A DNA stretch of 64,000 nt, from positions 1 through 64,000 of the forward strand of contig CABSMC010000001.1 in the NCBI GenBank assembly GCA_902478715.1, written 5' to 3'. The notes beneath the pieces were generated by a model that made no database searches, was not told where the DNA came from, and saw only the letters and a program-made list of their open reading frames with translations. Within the stretch, counting starts at the first letter, position 1, and every line of letters starts with the position of its first letter. Source of the stretch: an uncultured Adlercreutzia sp. GTDB lineage: Bacteria > Actinomycetota > Coriobacteriia > Coriobacteriales > Eggerthellaceae. Below, one piece after another: positions 7,404 to 16,376 of the stretch. Both the position numbers and the translations under genes were made by a program.

Positions 7404-8720
7404 CTAGCTGGAATAGATGCTAGCTCCCCCTACGCCTAGCCGATCAATCTGCCCACGGGCGAATGCCGCAATATCATGCAACTTCGAAAGCGGTGCGCCC
7501 AGAGCGTCTTCCGTATCGTGCAGCACGTCGGACGCCGCCCCGCCGACGCCTTCGCAAACCTCCCCGATGAGCCGCCTCACCGTGCGCGGCGAAATATCCA
7601 ACTCCTTCGCCAAAGCGAGAAAATCGTCCCGGCCAACTTCGTCGATTTTGTCGGTCGACCCAACGCGCATGGCCATATGGCGGTCGAGGCCCCCATACAC
7701 CACCGTCGAGGCGATGTCGTACACCGGCGCCAATGCAAACGACGACCAGTCGGCACCCCGAAGCACGGTGAGATTCTTGAGGTGCCCGTCGCAATTTCCG
7801 AGAACGGCGTTCACCACCAGCAGGCGCACGAACGTCTCGATATCGCGCACCGGATCCGAAGAGCACTCGTAAAGCGCGTCCCGTACCTTCTTCGCATAGC
7901 GCACGCCCCCCTTCTCGTACTTGCGCTCCGGCAGAAGGCCAAGCACCTGGCAAAAATCCTCCTGGTGAAGCCGCTGAACCCGCCGCACTCCGCCACCAGC
8001 CCGCCGATCATCTTCAGGAAGCACCATGCGATCGAAACGCTCAATGACGAAGAGCGGTTGATCTCCGATGGTGTCGAGGTAGCACTCGGGCACAGAAAGT
8101 CCCGCAGCCTCGGCCAGACGCAGGCAGTAGTACTCGTTCTCGCTCAACTGCTCGAACCGCCGATTCGCCGCCTTCACGATGTGCGTCGAGGCAGCAGTTC
8201 CCTGGGGTAGAAAATACCGCGGAAGAGACCCAGATGACCGACCCACGTACAGACCCATCTTCGACTGGGCACCCGCCAATGAGAGCTTGGCCTCCTCCTG
8301 AAGCTTGGCGACTCCCTCCGCCCCTGCCTCAAACGCACGGCCCAGCTCTTCCCGCGAAAGCGGATCATAGCCATAGAGGGCGTCGTCCGAACCGTTGTCG
8401 CTTTCAAAAATAAGGGCGCCAATGCACTCGCTGCCGAGAGCGTCCAGCACTTTGAGGTACGACGAGCTCTTCACCTCCAGCGTTTTCGCCACAGCGGCAA
8501 GCGCACCCCCTTCCGGAAGGAGGTTCCGGAAGAACGCTCGGGTTTGGCGAGCCGGAAAGGGCTCTTCCCGAAGAGGCAACAGAACGGACAGGGGCTGCGC
8601 GGCCTCGTTCTCAAGATAGGAGTCGGCATAGGCGAACTGCTCCTCGCGCCCGGGAATCGTCTCCAGCGTCCCGACAAGGTAGCGTTCGCCCGATATCTCG
8701 CCCCACACCTTCATGCGCAT
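7404..8720 (-). CDS. hipA: HipA family Ser/Thr kinase toxin (locus 1)
   Basis: HipA-like toxin of 438 residues, the usual length. HipA of E. coli phosphorylates glutamyl-tRNA synthetase and causes growth arrest; the target here is unknown. Visible features in order: N-terminal couple domain with FFRNLLPEGG, the loop SLAGAQSK with its serine, ATP-site THIVK, ERFDR, HQEDFCQ, the catalytic-loop equivalent NAVLGNCDGHLKN and the metal-binding segment LAPVYDI. All expected motifs are present, so it is probably intact. It starts 3 nt after the antitoxin gene ends, in the standard hipB-hipA order, under operators that lie upstream of hipB. A second, diverged HipA is found near 55-56 kb. Confidence 0.92.
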   Translation of the reverse strand: MRMKVWGEISGERYLVGTLETIPGREEQFAYADSYLENEAAQPLSVLLPLREEPFPARQTRAFFRNLLPEGGALAAVAKTLEVKSSSYLKVLDALGSECIGALIFESDNGSDDALYGYDPLSREELGRAFEAGAEGVAKLQEEAKLSLAGAQSKMGLYVGRSSGSLPRYFLPQGTAASTHIVKAANRRFEQLSENEYYCLRLAEAAGLSVPECYLDTIGDQPLFVIERFDRMVLPEDDRRAGGGVRRVQRLHQEDFCQVLGLLPERKYEKGGVRYAKKVRDALYECSSDPVRDIETFVRLLVVNAVLGNCDGHLKNLTVLRGADWSSFALAPVYDIASTVVYGGLDRHMAMRVGSTDKIDEVGRDDFLALAKELDISPRTVRRLIGEVCEGVGGAASDVLHDTEDALGAPLSKLHDIAAFARGQIDRLGVGGASIYSS

Positions 8721-8723
8721 GGG

Positions 8724-8936
8724 CTACCGCCTTTCTTGAAGCGCAATATCGAGGCCAACCATGTTCGCCACGCGAATCGCCTTATCCAGCTGGGCTGTCG
8801 GCTTTCCGTTCTCCAATTGAGAGACAAACATCACGCCCACGTTGCACATCTCAGCAAGCTCCCCCTGGGTGTATCCGAGCCGCTTGCGTCGCTCGCGAAT
8901 CGCTGTTCCAAAGTCTTTCGCGTTCCGAATAGCCAT
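8724..8936 (-). CDS. hipB: HipB antitoxin, XRE-type (locus 1)
   Basis: Seventy-residue helix-turn-helix protein: IRERRKRLGYTQGELAEMCNVG then FVSQLENGKPTAQL is a textbook XRE fold, and the protein ends just after the HTH. It is preceded by AAAGGA and followed by hipA after 3 nt. HipB antitoxins bind HipA and repress their own operon. Three palindromes with the core TATC-N8-GATA lie directly upstream; E. coli HipB recognises TATCC-N8-GGATA, so these are very likely its operators. Confidence 0.9.
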   Translation of the reverse strand: MAIRNAKDFGTAIRERRKRLGYTQGELAEMCNVGVMFVSQLENGKPTAQLDKAIRVANMVGLDIALQERR

Positions 8937-8956
8937 AGACGTCCTTTTGCTTATAC

Positions 8957-9054
8957 ATTATCGCGATCGCGATAATACCACGACTATCTCTCGCGATTAT
9001 TGCGAACGCGATAGTTTGTCGAGTTTTCCACGCGATTATCGTGATTGAGATAAT
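8957..9054 (-). promoter_or_regulatory. Three phased HipB operators (locus 1)
   Basis: Sites at 8957-8976, 8996-9015 and 9035-9054, each ATTATY-N8-GATARY-like; the first is a perfect 20-bp palindrome. Starts are exactly 39 bp apart. They lie 21-118 bp upstream of the hipB start codon and form the presumed autoregulatory region. Confidence 0.85.
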
Positions 9055-9224
9055 CAGCTCTAGCTCATCCCAAAAACACCCGCGCTCCTTTCCTTGACTA
9101 ACAGCGATTAGGGCCGTCCGCGTTCGCACGGCGGCAGTCTCGCGCGCGATTTGGTAGACTTAGCCAGAACAACCACCAGGGCGCGGATTCGCGCCCTGCC
9201 GACCGTCGCGAGCGAGGAGCCGTC

Positions 9225-10589
9225 ATGCAGATCACCCCTGCCGAAGTTGCCGAGACCCTAGCCATGGTGTCCAAGCAGAACTTGGACATCCGCACTATCA
9301 CGTTGGGCATCAATCTGCGCGGCTGCGTGGACGCCGACGTGGACAAGCTGGCCTCGAAGGTTTACGACCGCATGACCTCGGCCGCCGAGAAGCTCGTGCC
9401 CACCGCCGAGCAGCTCGAGCGCGAGTTCGGCATCCCCATCGTGAACAAGCGCATCTCGGTCACCCCTATCGCGGAGATCTGCGCTGCGGTGACCGCCGAC
9501 GATCTTTCGCCCGTGGCCGTGGCCATGGACCGCGCCGGCAAAGAGGTGGGCGTCGATTTCGTGGGCGGCTTCTCGGCGCTCGTGCACAAGGGCGCCACCC
9601 GGGCCGACCACAAGCTCATGGACTCCATTCCCGAGGCACTCGCCGCCACCGACCGCGTCTGCGCTTCCGTGAACGTGGGAAGCACGCGAGCCGGCATCAA
9701 CATGGACGCCGCCTTCAAGATGGCCGGCATCATCAAGCGCGCCGCCGAGCTCACGGCCAACAAGCAGTGCATCGGCGCCGGCAAGCTCGTCGTGTTCTGC
9801 AACGCCGTGGAGGACAACCCGTTCATGGCCGGCGCCTTCCACGGCTCCGGCGAGGCCGACGAGGTGGTGAACGTGGGCGTGTCGGGCCCCGGCGTGGTGC
9901 GCGCGGTGCTCGCCGACCTACCCAAGGACGCCGACATCACTACCGTGGCCGAGGCCATCAAGGCCACCGCCTTCAAAATCACCCGCGCCGGCGAGCTCAT
10001 GGCCCGGGAGGCCTCGCGCCGCCTCGGCGTGCAGCAGGGCATCCTGGATCTGTCGCTCGCCCCCACCCCGGCCGAAGGCGATTCCGTGGCCGAAATCCTG
10101 GAGGCCATCGGTGTCGGCCAGTGCGGAGGCCCGGGCACCACGGCGGCGCTCGCCATGCTCAACGACGCCGTGAAGAAGGGCGGCGTCATGGCGTCGTCGT
10201 CCGTGGGCGGCCTGTCCGGCGCCTTCATTCCCGTCTCCGAGGACGCCGGCATGATCCGCGCGGCCGAGGACGGGGCGCTTTCCATCGAGAAGCTGGAGGC
10301 CATGACCTGTGTGTGCTCCGTGGGCCTCGATATGATCGCCGTGCCGGGCGACACCACCCAAGAGGCCATCTTCGGCATCATCGCCGACGAGTGCGCCATC
10401 GGCATGATCAACAACAAGACCACGGCCGTGCGCCTCATCCCCGCCATCGGCTGCCAAGTGGGCGACCAGCTGGACTTCGGGGGCCTTCTCGGCTACGCCC
10501 CGGTCATGCCCGTGAACCCCTACGCCGGCACCGTCTTCGCCCACCGCGGCGGCCGTATGCCCGCACCTTTGAACTCGCTGAAGAATTAG
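9225..10589 (+). CDS. PFL family protein (UPF0210/DUF711)
   Basis: Protein of 454 residues, full length for UPF0210, a conserved family whose structure resembles glycyl-radical enzymes (hence PFL family) but whose reaction is unknown. Recognisable parts are the N-terminal [17 protein letters not shown] and the C-terminal Gly-rich region with repeated aspartates and [12 protein letters not shown]. In many bacteria it follows a small ACT-domain protein (UPF0237); that partner is absent here, the upstream space holding only hipBA operators and a short hairpin (9179-9196) in the leader. The start follows GAGGAG. A strong terminator follows, so it is a single-gene transcript. Confidence 0.88.
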   Translation: MQITPAEVAETLAMVSKQNLDIRTITLGINLRGCVDADVDKLASKVYDRMTSAAEKLVPTAEQLEREFGIPIVNKRISVTPIAEICAAVTADDLSPVAVAMDRAGKEVGVDFVGGFSALVHKGATRADHKLMDSIPEALAATDRVCASVNVGSTRAGINMDAAFKMAGIIKRAAELTANKQCIGAGKLVVFCNAVEDNPFMAGAFHGSGEADEVVNVGVSGPGVVRAVLADLPKDADITTVAEAIKATAFKITRAGELMAREASRRLGVQQGILDLSLAPTPAEGDSVAEILEAIGVGQCGGPGTTAALAMLNDAVKKGGVMASSSVGGLSGAFIPVSEDAGMIRAAEDGALSIEKLEAMTCVCSVGLDMIAVPGDTTQEAIFGIIADECAIGMINNKTTAVRLIPAIGCQVGDQLDFGGLLGYAPVMPVNPYAGTVFAHRGGRMPAPLNSLKN

Positions 10590-10609
10590 CAGCCTCTCTC
10601 ACATACCTC

Positions 10610-10643
10610 AAAGTCCCCGTTGCGCAGCACGGGGACTTTTTCT
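10610..10643 (+). terminator. Rho-independent terminator of the UPF0210 gene
   Basis: Perfect 11-bp stem (AAAGTCCCCGT with ACGGGGACTTT), 8-nt loop, followed by TTTCTTT. It starts 20 nt after the stop codon. Confidence 0.9.
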
Positions 10644-10684
10644 TTGCAAAAAACTGGAGACAGCTGCACCCGTTGCGGCTTCAG

Positions 10685-10763
10685 AACTCTGCATTTTTGC
10701 CATTTCACGGCTTTCTAACTTTGCATTTTTGCCATTTCGCCTCTTTTCAACTTTGCATTTTTG
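10685..10763 (+). repeat. Three direct repeats at 32-bp spacing upstream of the DUF4143 ATPase
   Basis: The core AACTYTGCATTTTTG begins at 10685, 10717 and 10749, exactly 32 bp apart. The first two units are alike over nearly all 32 bp; the third keeps only the core. The array ends 45 bp before the start codon of the ATPase gene, which suits a promoter-proximal binding array on one face of the helix (three turns). Confidence 0.75.
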
Positions 10764-10808
10764 TAACCTAAGCCGTAAACTACCTGTATATCGGCAAGAA
10801 AGGCATAT

Positions 10809-12122
10809 ATGCTCAAGCGTAAAATCGAAAAACGGATCGAGTCTTGGAAGGCGACAAAGACCAATCAAGGCCTTCTCATCACTGGCGCTCGCCAGACGGG
10901 TAAAACAAGCAGCATCGAGGCGTTCGGGCGCGAACGCTATGAAGCCATGGTGAAGATCGACTTCGTCGAGCAGCCGAGAGCGGTCGAAGTCATCAGCGAA
11001 GCCCAGAACCTCAGCGATCTCATCATGCGCATCACCGCGCTTGCCGAACGGCCTCTCGCCCCCGAGAGCACTCTGCTGTTCTTCGACGAGGTTCAACGGT
11101 GCGCCGACGCCATTACCTGGATGCGCTATCTGGCCGAGGACGACCGTTTCGACGTCATCTACTCTGGCTCGATGCTCGGCGTCGAGGCCTACGACTTTCG
11201 ATCCCTGCCCGTCGGGACCATCGACATCGAGGAGATGTTCCCGCTCGACTTCGAAGAGTTCTGCTGGTCCCAGGGAACCGACCCAACGCTCTGGGATGCC
11301 GTAAAGGAGTGCTTTGCTGCAAGAGAGCCCGTGCCGGACTTCTTGCATAAGATGTTCCTCGACCTTTGGCTGCGCTACGTCCTCATCGGGGGCATGCCCG
11401 AGGCCGTGCAGGTATTCGCAGACACCCACGATACCCAGCTCATGCGCGCCCGGCAGCGGGGCATCCTCGACACATATCGTGCCGACATTACGCGCTACGT
11501 GAAGGATCGCGTGCGCGCCCGCCAGATCAAGACCATATTCGACGCGGTGCCGTCGCAGCTAAACAAGGAGAGCAAGCGCTTTATCATCAGCGACGCCACC
11601 GACGGCAAGCGGTTCTCCAGAATCGCCTCCGATTTCGATTGGCTTGCCGACGCCGGCGTCGTGATTCCCGTACATCGAGCCACTGAGGCGGCGTTCCCCC
11701 TGGGGCTCTCGGAGGAACGAAGCTACTTCAAGCTCTATCAGTCGGACGTTGGGCTGCTGTTTGCCACCTTCCCATCGACTGCGGTCGAGCAGCTGCTGGC
11801 TCGCTCGGAGGATATGAACCTGGGCGCCGTGTTCGAAAACGCCGTCGCTCAAGAGCTGCGCGCTCACGGCCATGAACGGCTTTACTACTTCAACAAGCGA
11901 GGGGTCGGAGAGGTCGATTTCATGATCGACGCAGCCGGCGCCCCACACGTTGTGCCCATCGAGGTCAAGTCGGGCAAGAGCTCGAAGCGCCACGCGGCGC
12001 TCGATGCGTTGCTCGGCGTAAAGAACTACAAACTGGAAGGGGCGATAGTGCTGCATAGGGGGAATCTGGAGCAAGAAGGCCCCGTAACATACCTCCCCGT
12101 CTACATGGTCGCCCTCTTGTAG
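10809..12122 (+). CDS. ATP-binding protein with DUF4143 domain
   Basis: Protein of 437 residues. The N-terminal AAA module has Walker A GARQTGKT and Walker B LLFFDEVQ; the C-terminal DUF4143 region contains a nuclease-like segment (EVDFMID, then PIEVKSGKSSKRH) resembling the PD-(D/E)xK layout D-x(n)-E-x-K. Such stand-alone ATPases are common, patchily distributed accessory genes in anaerobes, with no firmly established role. It is a single gene between terminators, preceded by three phased repeats. The codon choice is close to that of its neighbours. Confidence 0.85.
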   Translation: MLKRKIEKRIESWKATKTNQGLLITGARQTGKTSSIEAFGRERYEAMVKIDFVEQPRAVEVISEAQNLSDLIMRITALAERPLAPESTLLFFDEVQRCADAITWMRYLAEDDRFDVIYSGSMLGVEAYDFRSLPVGTIDIEEMFPLDFEEFCWSQGTDPTLWDAVKECFAAREPVPDFLHKMFLDLWLRYVLIGGMPEAVQVFADTHDTQLMRARQRGILDTYRADITRYVKDRVRARQIKTIFDAVPSQLNKESKRFIISDATDGKRFSRIASDFDWLADAGVVIPVHRATEAAFPLGLSEERSYFKLYQSDVGLLFATFPSTAVEQLLARSEDMNLGAVFENAVAQELRAHGHERLYYFNKRGVGEVDFMIDAAGAPHVVPIEVKSGKSSKRHAALDALLGVKNYKLEGAIVLHRGNLEQEGPVTYLPVYMVALL

Positions 12123-12200
12123 ACACCGCTCCCATATTAGACCAGATGTGCCGACCGCCCGCCGACTGCAAGGGGATCGACGGGCGGCGTCACGGAAAAC

Positions 12201-12228
12201 GGTGCGGCATGGTTAAGGCCGCCGCACC
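12201..12228 (-). terminator. Terminator of the arginine deiminase operon
   Basis: Stem GGTGCGGC/GCCGCACC (8 bp, perfect) with a 12-nt loop; on the minus strand it is followed by GTTTTCC. It lies 28 nt past the carbamoyltransferase stop. A second inverted repeat (12155-12187) a little further on may help stop convergent transcripts. Confidence 0.65.
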
Positions 12229-12255
12229 GCAGGAAAGTTCGCCGTCGAAAGACCG

Positions 12256-13263
12256 CTACCTCAGCGTAGCGTACATGACGGCCTTGATGGTGTGCATGCG
12301 ATTCTCGGCCTCTTGGAACACGCGGGAGGCGTCCGACTCGAACACGACGTCCTCCACCTCCATCTCGGTCACGCCGAACTGCTCAGCGATCTCGGCGCCG
12401 ATGGTGGTGTTCGTGTCGTGGAACGAGGGCAGGCAGTGCATGAAGATGGCATCCGGGTTCGCCTTGGCCATCACGGCCTCGGTCACGCGGTAGGGCTCGA
12501 GCAGCGCAATGCGATCGCGCCACAGATCGGCGGGCTGGCCCATGCCGACCCACACGTCGGTGTACACCGCATCCACGCCGCGGATGCCCTCGTCGATGTC
12601 ATCGGTCACCGAGAGCGTCGCCCCGCTTATGGCCGCGAGCTTCTGGCAGGCCTCCCACAGCTCCGGACGATAGGTGCGGTTCCCGGGCACGTCGGCCTGG
12701 GGCCCCACCTGCACAAAATCGATGCCGAGCTTGGCGCAGATGACGAGCAGCGACGAGGCGGTGTTGCCCACCTGGCCGAAGAACGCCAGCTTGCGGCCGC
12801 GCAAGTCGGGGCCGAACTCCTCCTGCATGGTGAGGACATCGGCAAGCGCCTGGGTGGGGTGGAACTGGGCCGTGAGACCGTTCCACACCGGCACGCCCGC
12901 ATTGGCGGCCAAATCCTCCACCACCGACTGCTCGAAGCCGCGGTACTCGATGCCGTCGTACATGCGACCGAGCACGCGGGCGGTGTCCTCGATGGATTCC
13001 TTCTTGCCCATCTGCGAGCTGCCCGGGTCGAGGTAGGTCACACCCATGCCGAGGTCCATGGCGCCGACCTCGAAGGCGCAGCGGGTGCGCGTGGAGGTCT
13101 TCTCAAACAGGAGCACGATGTTCTTGCCCTCGAGGTAGCGGTGGGGCACACCGGCGCGCTTCATGTTCTTGAAGTCGCGGGACAGATCGAGCAGGTAGCG
13201 GATCTCTTCGGGACTGAAATCGAGCAGGGTTAGGAAGTGCTTTCCAGAAAGATTGAGCGGCAT
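12256..13263 (-). CDS. arcB: Ornithine carbamoyltransferase
   Basis: Protein of 335 residues, normal length. In the arginine deiminase pathway it converts citrulline and phosphate to ornithine and carbamoyl phosphate; the same fold works in the other direction in arginine synthesis (argF). Motifs: carbamoyl-phosphate site STRTR, FHPTQALAD, the ornithine-binding HCLPS and the C-terminal ENRMHTIKAVM. It is the last gene of the yfcC-arcA-arcB unit, 153 bp after arcA, and the context decides for the catabolic name. No carbamate kinase gene follows; the next gene is on the other strand, so carbamoyl phosphate must be used by an enzyme encoded elsewhere. Confidence 0.93.
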   Translation of the reverse strand: MPLNLSGKHFLTLLDFSPEEIRYLLDLSRDFKNMKRAGVPHRYLEGKNIVLLFEKTSTRTRCAFEVGAMDLGMGVTYLDPGSSQMGKKESIEDTARVLGRMYDGIEYRGFEQSVVEDLAANAGVPVWNGLTAQFHPTQALADVLTMQEEFGPDLRGRKLAFFGQVGNTASSLLVICAKLGIDFVQVGPQADVPGNRTYRPELWEACQKLAAISGATLSVTDDIDEGIRGVDAVYTDVWVGMGQPADLWRDRIALLEPYRVTEAVMAKANPDAIFMHCLPSFHDTNTTIGAEIAEQFGVTEMEVEDVVFESDASRVFQEAENRMHTIKAVMYATLR

Positions 13264-13416
13264 GGGATCACCTTTTTCTCAAGTGGGGGAAGTGAGGGAC
13301 AGTCGCCGAAACGGCCAGCGGCCTGGCCGGTAACGACGCGGGAATCGGGCGCGACACGGCCCCGACCAGCACCGGCACAGAGGCCGGCCAGGGCCGCACC
13401 GTCCCGAAGCGGGCGC

Positions 13417-14664
13417 CTAGATGTCGGCGCGGGCGAAGGGCATGGACATGCAGCGCGGGCCGCCGCGGCCGCGGGAGAGCTCCTCGGAGGGCACGACACA
13501 CAGCTCGATGCCCGCCCGGTCGAGCACGTCGTTGGTCACGACGTTACGCTCGTAGACGCACACCTTGCCGGGTGCGATGGCCAGCGTATTGGAGCCGTCG
13601 TTCCATTGCTCGCGAGACGCTTCTACCGGGTCTCCCCCGCCGCACTCGATGAGCGTGACTTCATCGACGCCCGTCGCCATCTCCAGGATCTCCTTGAGCG
13701 AGCCGTCCAGCTCGTCCACGGCGATCTCTCCGGGGTTGTCGCCCTTGCGCAGGCGGTAGGCGTGCAGCTCGTCGTACATGCCCGGGTACACCGTGAACTT
13801 GTCGTAGTCGATCTGGGTGCACACCGTGTCCAGGTGCATGGTCTCGTAGCCGAAGGGAATCCTTATGGCGTACACCGTATCAATGGCCGAGGGCTCCTCG
13901 CCCCAGAACAGGTTGTGCGCCAGCGTGTCGATGGCCGCCGCCTCGGTGCGCTCGGAAATGCCCACCGCCAGCGTGGTCTCGTTGATGTTGAGCACGTCTC
14001 CGCCCTCGATGTGAGCCGCGCTATGGTTGTCGTACCAGAACGGCGTTCCCGCGAAATCGGGATGATAGGTGAGGAAGGTCTTGTAGAAGGGCACCTCGCG
14101 GTTGCGCTGGTTGTAGTACATGCGGTGCAGCGCCACACCCGTGCCGATGGAGGCGATGGGGTCGCGAGAGAAGTAGCTCGACGGCATGGAGTACACCACG
14201 AAGTCGTCGGGGGCGAGACCGTCGCCCTCCAAGCGCGACAGCGTACGCGGGCCGCTCGCCAGATCGAGCTCGTGCAGGCGCATGCCGGCCAGGGCCTTGG
14301 CCACCAGCTCCCGGTTGCCCTCAATGGCGTCCAGCTTCTCGCGCACGAGCGGCACGAGCGCCGGATCGGGAATGGGAGCCTGGGCCATGTATTCGTCCAG
14401 GAAAGCGGCCCGAGCGACCGGGTTCGCGTCCATGGCCTCGGCCAGAAGCTCCTCCATGTAGAGCACCTCGGAGCCGGCCTCGCGCAGAATGTTCGCGAAG
14501 GCGTCGTGCTCCTTTTGGGCGTACTCCAGGTAGAAGGCGTCGTGGATCCAGCACTTCTCGAACTCCGCGGCCTTCATGTTCGCGAGCTCGCGCCCGGGAC
14601 GATGCAGCACCACGCGCTGCAAATCGCCGATCTCGCTGGTCACGTGAATGGGTTTTTTCGCCAT
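13417..14664 (-). CDS. arcA: Arginine deiminase
   Basis: Protein of 415 residues, typical length. Hydrolyses arginine to citrulline and ammonia in the cytoplasm, giving ATP (through carbamate kinase) and acid protection. The catalytic residues are all visible: RDP segment (FSRDP), the HIEGGD motif with the catalytic histidine, and the C-terminal GGPRCMSMP with the nucleophile cysteine. Start behind AAAGGAG. It follows the yfcC-type carrier by 27 nt and precedes the carbamoyltransferase. A paralogue with altered active site is encoded divergently at 16.4 kb. Confidence 0.95.
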   Translation of the reverse strand: MAKKPIHVTSEIGDLQRVVLHRPGRELANMKAAEFEKCWIHDAFYLEYAQKEHDAFANILREAGSEVLYMEELLAEAMDANPVARAAFLDEYMAQAPIPDPALVPLVREKLDAIEGNRELVAKALAGMRLHELDLASGPRTLSRLEGDGLAPDDFVVYSMPSSYFSRDPIASIGTGVALHRMYYNQRNREVPFYKTFLTYHPDFAGTPFWYDNHSAAHIEGGDVLNINETTLAVGISERTEAAAIDTLAHNLFWGEEPSAIDTVYAIRIPFGYETMHLDTVCTQIDYDKFTVYPGMYDELHAYRLRKGDNPGEIAVDELDGSLKEILEMATGVDEVTLIECGGGDPVEASREQWNDGSNTLAIAPGKVCVYERNVVTNDVLDRAGIELCVVPSEELSRGRGGPRCMSMPFARADI

Positions 14665-14691
14665 GACCTCTCCTTTCTCGTTCAGTATAAG

Positions 14692-16122
14692 CTAAGCGAC
14701 GGGCAGCATGGCCGATATCGCCGTGAAGCCGATGCAGACCGCGCTCATGAGCAGCCACCACTTCCAGCAGGTCTTCCACCACTGTTCTAGGCTGATCTTG
14801 CACACGGCCAGACCCGCGACAAGGATGGCACTCGTGGGCGCGATGATAGTCATCATGGGCTCGGCCAGGCACAGGGCCGTGACAGCACCCTCGGGATTCA
14901 GTCCCACCAACTCGGTCAGGGGCCCGAAGATGGGCATGGTGAGCGCCGCCAGGCTGGAAGAGCTCGGCACCAGGATGGTCAGCAGGTTCTCCACCACGTA
15001 CAGAATGGTGGTGTACACCGCAGGCGCCACATCGGCGAGCCCCATGGCCATGGCGTTCAGAATGGTATCGATGATCATGCCGTTATCGGCAATGACGAGC
15101 ACGCCGCGGGCCAGGCCGATGACGATGGCCGAGAACGCGAAGTCCTTCAGGCCCACCACGAACTCCTGGGCAATCTTCTGCTGCGAGAACCGCGCGATAA
15201 TGCCGGCCAGAAGGCCCATGGCCAGAAACACCGCCGACAGCTCGCTCATGTACCAGCCCTGGGACACGAGCCCCCACACGATGAGGGCCATGCCCGCGAG
15301 AAACACCACGAGGATCCACTTCTGGGCGGTCGTGAACGGCACATCGTCGTCCACCGCGCCCATATCGAGGCGCTTCTGCTTGTCATCGTGGAAGGTGAGC
15401 GACAACTCGGGATTCTTGCGCACCTTGCGGGCATAGAGCACCACCCACCCGATGGACAGACCCACGATCACCACGAACATGATGGCGCGCAGCCACAGCT
15501 GCGGGTTGCCCGTGATGCCGATGACGCCCTGGGCGATGAGCACGCTGAAGGGGTTTACCGTCGAGGCGATGTAGCCTGCCTTCGCGCCGATGAACACGAT
15601 CATGAACGCCGTGAGCGAATCGAAGCCCATGGCGATCATGATGGGCAGGAATATGGCGAAGAACGGCAGGGTCTCCTCGGCCATGCCGAAGGTGGAGCCG
15701 CCGAGGGCGAACAGGAGCATGGCGATAGGGATAACCAGAATGTCCTTGCTCTTGAACCTCCTCACTACCCGGCGCATGCCGGCGTCGATGGCGCCGGTAG
15801 CCGTGATGATCTGGAACGCGCCACCGACGATGAACACGAAGGCCACCACCTCGGCCGCGGCCATGATGCCCGCGATGGGCGCCTCCAGCACCGCTCCGGG
15901 ACCCTGGCGCAGATCGACCTGCTTGCCCGTCTCGCCATCGACGAACGTCTTGTCCATCTGCTCGTAGGTACCCGCCACCGTCACCTCGCGCCCGTCGATC
16001 TCCGTCGTCGCGAACGTTCCCGACGGAACAACCCACGTCATGACCGCCACGATGATCATCAAGATAAAGATGATCGTGTAGGTATGCGGCACCTGGAACG
16101 TGCGCTTTGCCTTTTCCCTCAT
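14692..16122 (-). CDS. YfcC-family carrier, probable arginine/ornithine exchanger
   Basis: Integral membrane protein of 476 residues with about 12 hydrophobic segments, starting with a Lys/Arg-rich tail and TYTIIFILMIIVAVMTWVVPSG, the usual opening of the YfcC/C4-dicarboxylate anaerobic carrier family. YfcC-type carriers occur in the arc operons of several Gram-positives where they replace the APC-type ArcD antiporter. As first gene of this arc operon it most likely brings in arginine and exports ornithine; the substrate is inferred from context only. Strong Shine-Dalgarno AAAGGAG. The 254-bp space to the divergent deiminase paralogue should hold both promoters. Confidence 0.82.
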   Translation of the reverse strand: MREKAKRTFQVPHTYTIIFILMIIVAVMTWVVPSGTFATTEIDGREVTVAGTYEQMDKTFVDGETGKQVDLRQGPGAVLEAPIAGIMAAAEVVAFVFIVGGAFQIITATGAIDAGMRRVVRRFKSKDILVIPIAMLLFALGGSTFGMAEETLPFFAIFLPIMIAMGFDSLTAFMIVFIGAKAGYIASTVNPFSVLIAQGVIGITGNPQLWLRAIMFVVIVGLSIGWVVLYARKVRKNPELSLTFHDDKQKRLDMGAVDDDVPFTTAQKWILVVFLAGMALIVWGLVSQGWYMSELSAVFLAMGLLAGIIARFSQQKIAQEFVVGLKDFAFSAIVIGLARGVLVIADNGMIIDTILNAMAMGLADVAPAVYTTILYVVENLLTILVPSSSSLAALTMPIFGPLTELVGLNPEGAVTALCLAEPMMTIIAPTSAILVAGLAVCKISLEQWWKTCWKWWLLMSAVCIGFTAISAMLPVA

Positions 16123-16269
16123 TGCACCTCTCCTTTCTCACTCGCTGCGTGCGGGATTCGCGAGGCCATCATCGCGGGACGACACCTCCCGTCCGGCCGT
16201 CGCATCGCAAGCGGGAACGCAGCTCGGAGAAGCGGCACCCGCAGTGACCTTTCCCGTCGCCTGAGCGGT

Positions 16270-16296
16270 AGAAGGTGACGTTAAAAGTCACCTTCT
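16270..16296. promoter_or_regulatory. 10-bp inverted repeat between the divergent arc genes
   Basis: AGAAGGTGAC and GTCACCTTCT, a perfect 10-bp dyad with a 7-nt AT-rich centre, lie in the divergent intergenic region 81 bp before the deiminase-paralogue start. There is no T-run, so an operator is more likely than a terminator. The adjacent XRE regulator is the obvious candidate binder. Confidence 0.6.
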
Positions 16297-16376
16297 TTCC
16301 TCAGTGCCTTTTCTCAGGCTCGAAAATTCCCTATGCTTTGGAAGGACAACGAGAGAAGAAACGGAGCGAAACAGCC

